Part shown: positions 63,580 to 64,000 of the stretch, piece after piece
Numbering within the stretch: the first letter of the stretch is position 1
Layout: the number at the start of each line of letters is the position of its first letter
Assembly: GCF_001717955.1 (NCBI RefSeq)
Contig: NZ_CP014168.1
Coordinates: 3,627,501 to 3,691,500, forward strand
DNA: 64,000 bases
Direction: 5' to 3'
Origin: Sphingomonas panacis
Lineage (GTDB): Bacteria > Pseudomonadota > Alphaproteobacteria > Sphingomonadales > Sphingomonadaceae
Made by a program: the position numbers and the translations under genes
Notes under the pieces: generated by a model
What the model was told of the DNA's origin: nothing
The model's database searches: none
The model's input: the letters and a program-made list of their open reading frames with translations, nothing else

Positions 63580-64000
63580 AGTATTTTCCTCGGATCGGTC
63601 GCGGCGCAACCAGACGAATGCGGCGGTTCCGCCAAGCAACGCGAGACCCGGCCATCCCCGTCCTTTGCGGAGCAGGGACAAGCCGACGGTTGCCGCCACC
63701 GTCGCGGTAAGGCCGCCCTTCGGCAGCCCGGCGAAGCCGCCCGCCCGCGCGACGATCCGGCCTGTGACGATAGCGCTTGGCACCGAGGATGCGTTCCGCG
63801 ACGGCTTTGGCGCGGGCGTGGCCGCTTTGACGCTCCCGATCGGATGGATGTCATCGGCGGTTTGCGCGCCCTCCGCGACGTGATCCGCCACCCATGCGCC
63901 GCGCTCGCCGATCGGCGCGTGGGAGTTCGTCGTGTCCCGCGCGGTCTGGTGTTCGAGTTCGGCGTTCAACTCCGCCCCGAACAACAGGATATAGCTCGAC
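63580..64000 (-). CDS. C-terminal part of YihY/BrkB-family membrane protein, in frame with the HAD gene
   Basis: The window edge cuts the gene; the visible part begins SSYILLFGAELNAELEHQTA, the usual last membrane helix and cytoplasmic tail start of YihY/BrkB proteins (once called ribonuclease BN). About 120 residues follow: a hydrophilic linker, a hydrophobic stretch (GLTATVAATVGLSLL, then LALLGGTAAFVWLRR), and RRDRSEENT leading directly into the HAD Met. No stop codon separates the two, which is unusual; either the reading frame really fuses a membrane protein to a phosphatase or the stop has been lost. Confidence 0.7.

Noticed and set aside
1..64000. CRISPR array, tRNA, rRNA or prophage
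   Set aside because: No regularly spaced repeats, cloverleaf genes or phage structural motifs were seen on either strand.

Overview
The window is a GC-rich chromosomal segment whose gene content points to a sphingomonad (Alphaproteobacteria, Sphingomonas or a close relative). The evidence is two large TonB-dependent receptors next to secreted glycoside hydrolases, LacI-family control of polysaccharide genes, a MucR-type regulator, a fused BcsAB cellulose synthase, and a roughly 140-bp imperfect palindrome that looks like an intergenic repeat of sphingomonads. I saw no tRNA, rRNA, insertion sequence, phage gene or CRISPR array.

Layout. (1) 1-11027, minus strand: a cellulose synthesis operon, bcsR/P-like, bcsQ, fused bcsAB, bcsC, bcsD and bcsZ, followed by a small lipoprotein gene and the start of another secreted protein cut by the window edge. 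(2) 11028-18650, plus: a TonB-dependent receptor under a LacI-type palindrome, the sphingomonad repeat, and a 1285-residue secreted protein with a LamG-like N-terminus. (3) 18714-30156: a fatty-acid/acyl-CoA island. A minus-strand operon (thiolase, FadN-like hydroxyacyl-CoA dehydrogenase/hydratase, acyl-CoA dehydrogenase, nitronate monooxygenase-like protein, PaaI-like thioesterase) lies beside plus-strand DUF2147, FadL, FadD and a MerR regulator. (4) 30266-44380: a hemicellulose/sugar-acid locus with a LacI regulator, GH43 beta-xylosidase, MFS transporter, TonB receptor, GH51 arabinofuranosidase, a beta-helix enzyme and a GntP permease. Three near-identical palindromes (34171, 34333, 42908) probably tie these genes into one regulon. 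(5) 44381-50771: an unusual 500-base leader with operator-like dyad, hairpin, small ORF and terminator, then five secreted proteins: carboxylesterase B, an esterase, an unknown beta-sandwich protein, GH43 and a CE1-type esterase. (6) 50895-54868: a TPR/O-GlcNAc-transferase-like protein converging on a GH27 alpha-galactosidase. (7) 55347-64000: MucR, Nudix, then an ACP-centred set (methyltransferase, ACP, left-handed beta-helix acetyltransferase, FkbH-like HAD protein, MaoC-SDR fusion) whose product I cannot name, and finally a HAD phosphatase that is in frame with the C-terminus of a YihY/BrkB membrane protein.

Taken together, the segment builds one extracellular glucan (cellulose) and degrades several plant-wall polysaccharides. 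Outer-membrane receptors import oligosaccharides, periplasmic or secreted hydrolases and esterases trim them, and inner-membrane permeases take up sugars or sugar acids under LacI repression. The least explained part is the FkbH/ACP/MaoC-SDR set at 56593-62842. Functions are read from recognisable motifs and gene order only; no database search was possible.
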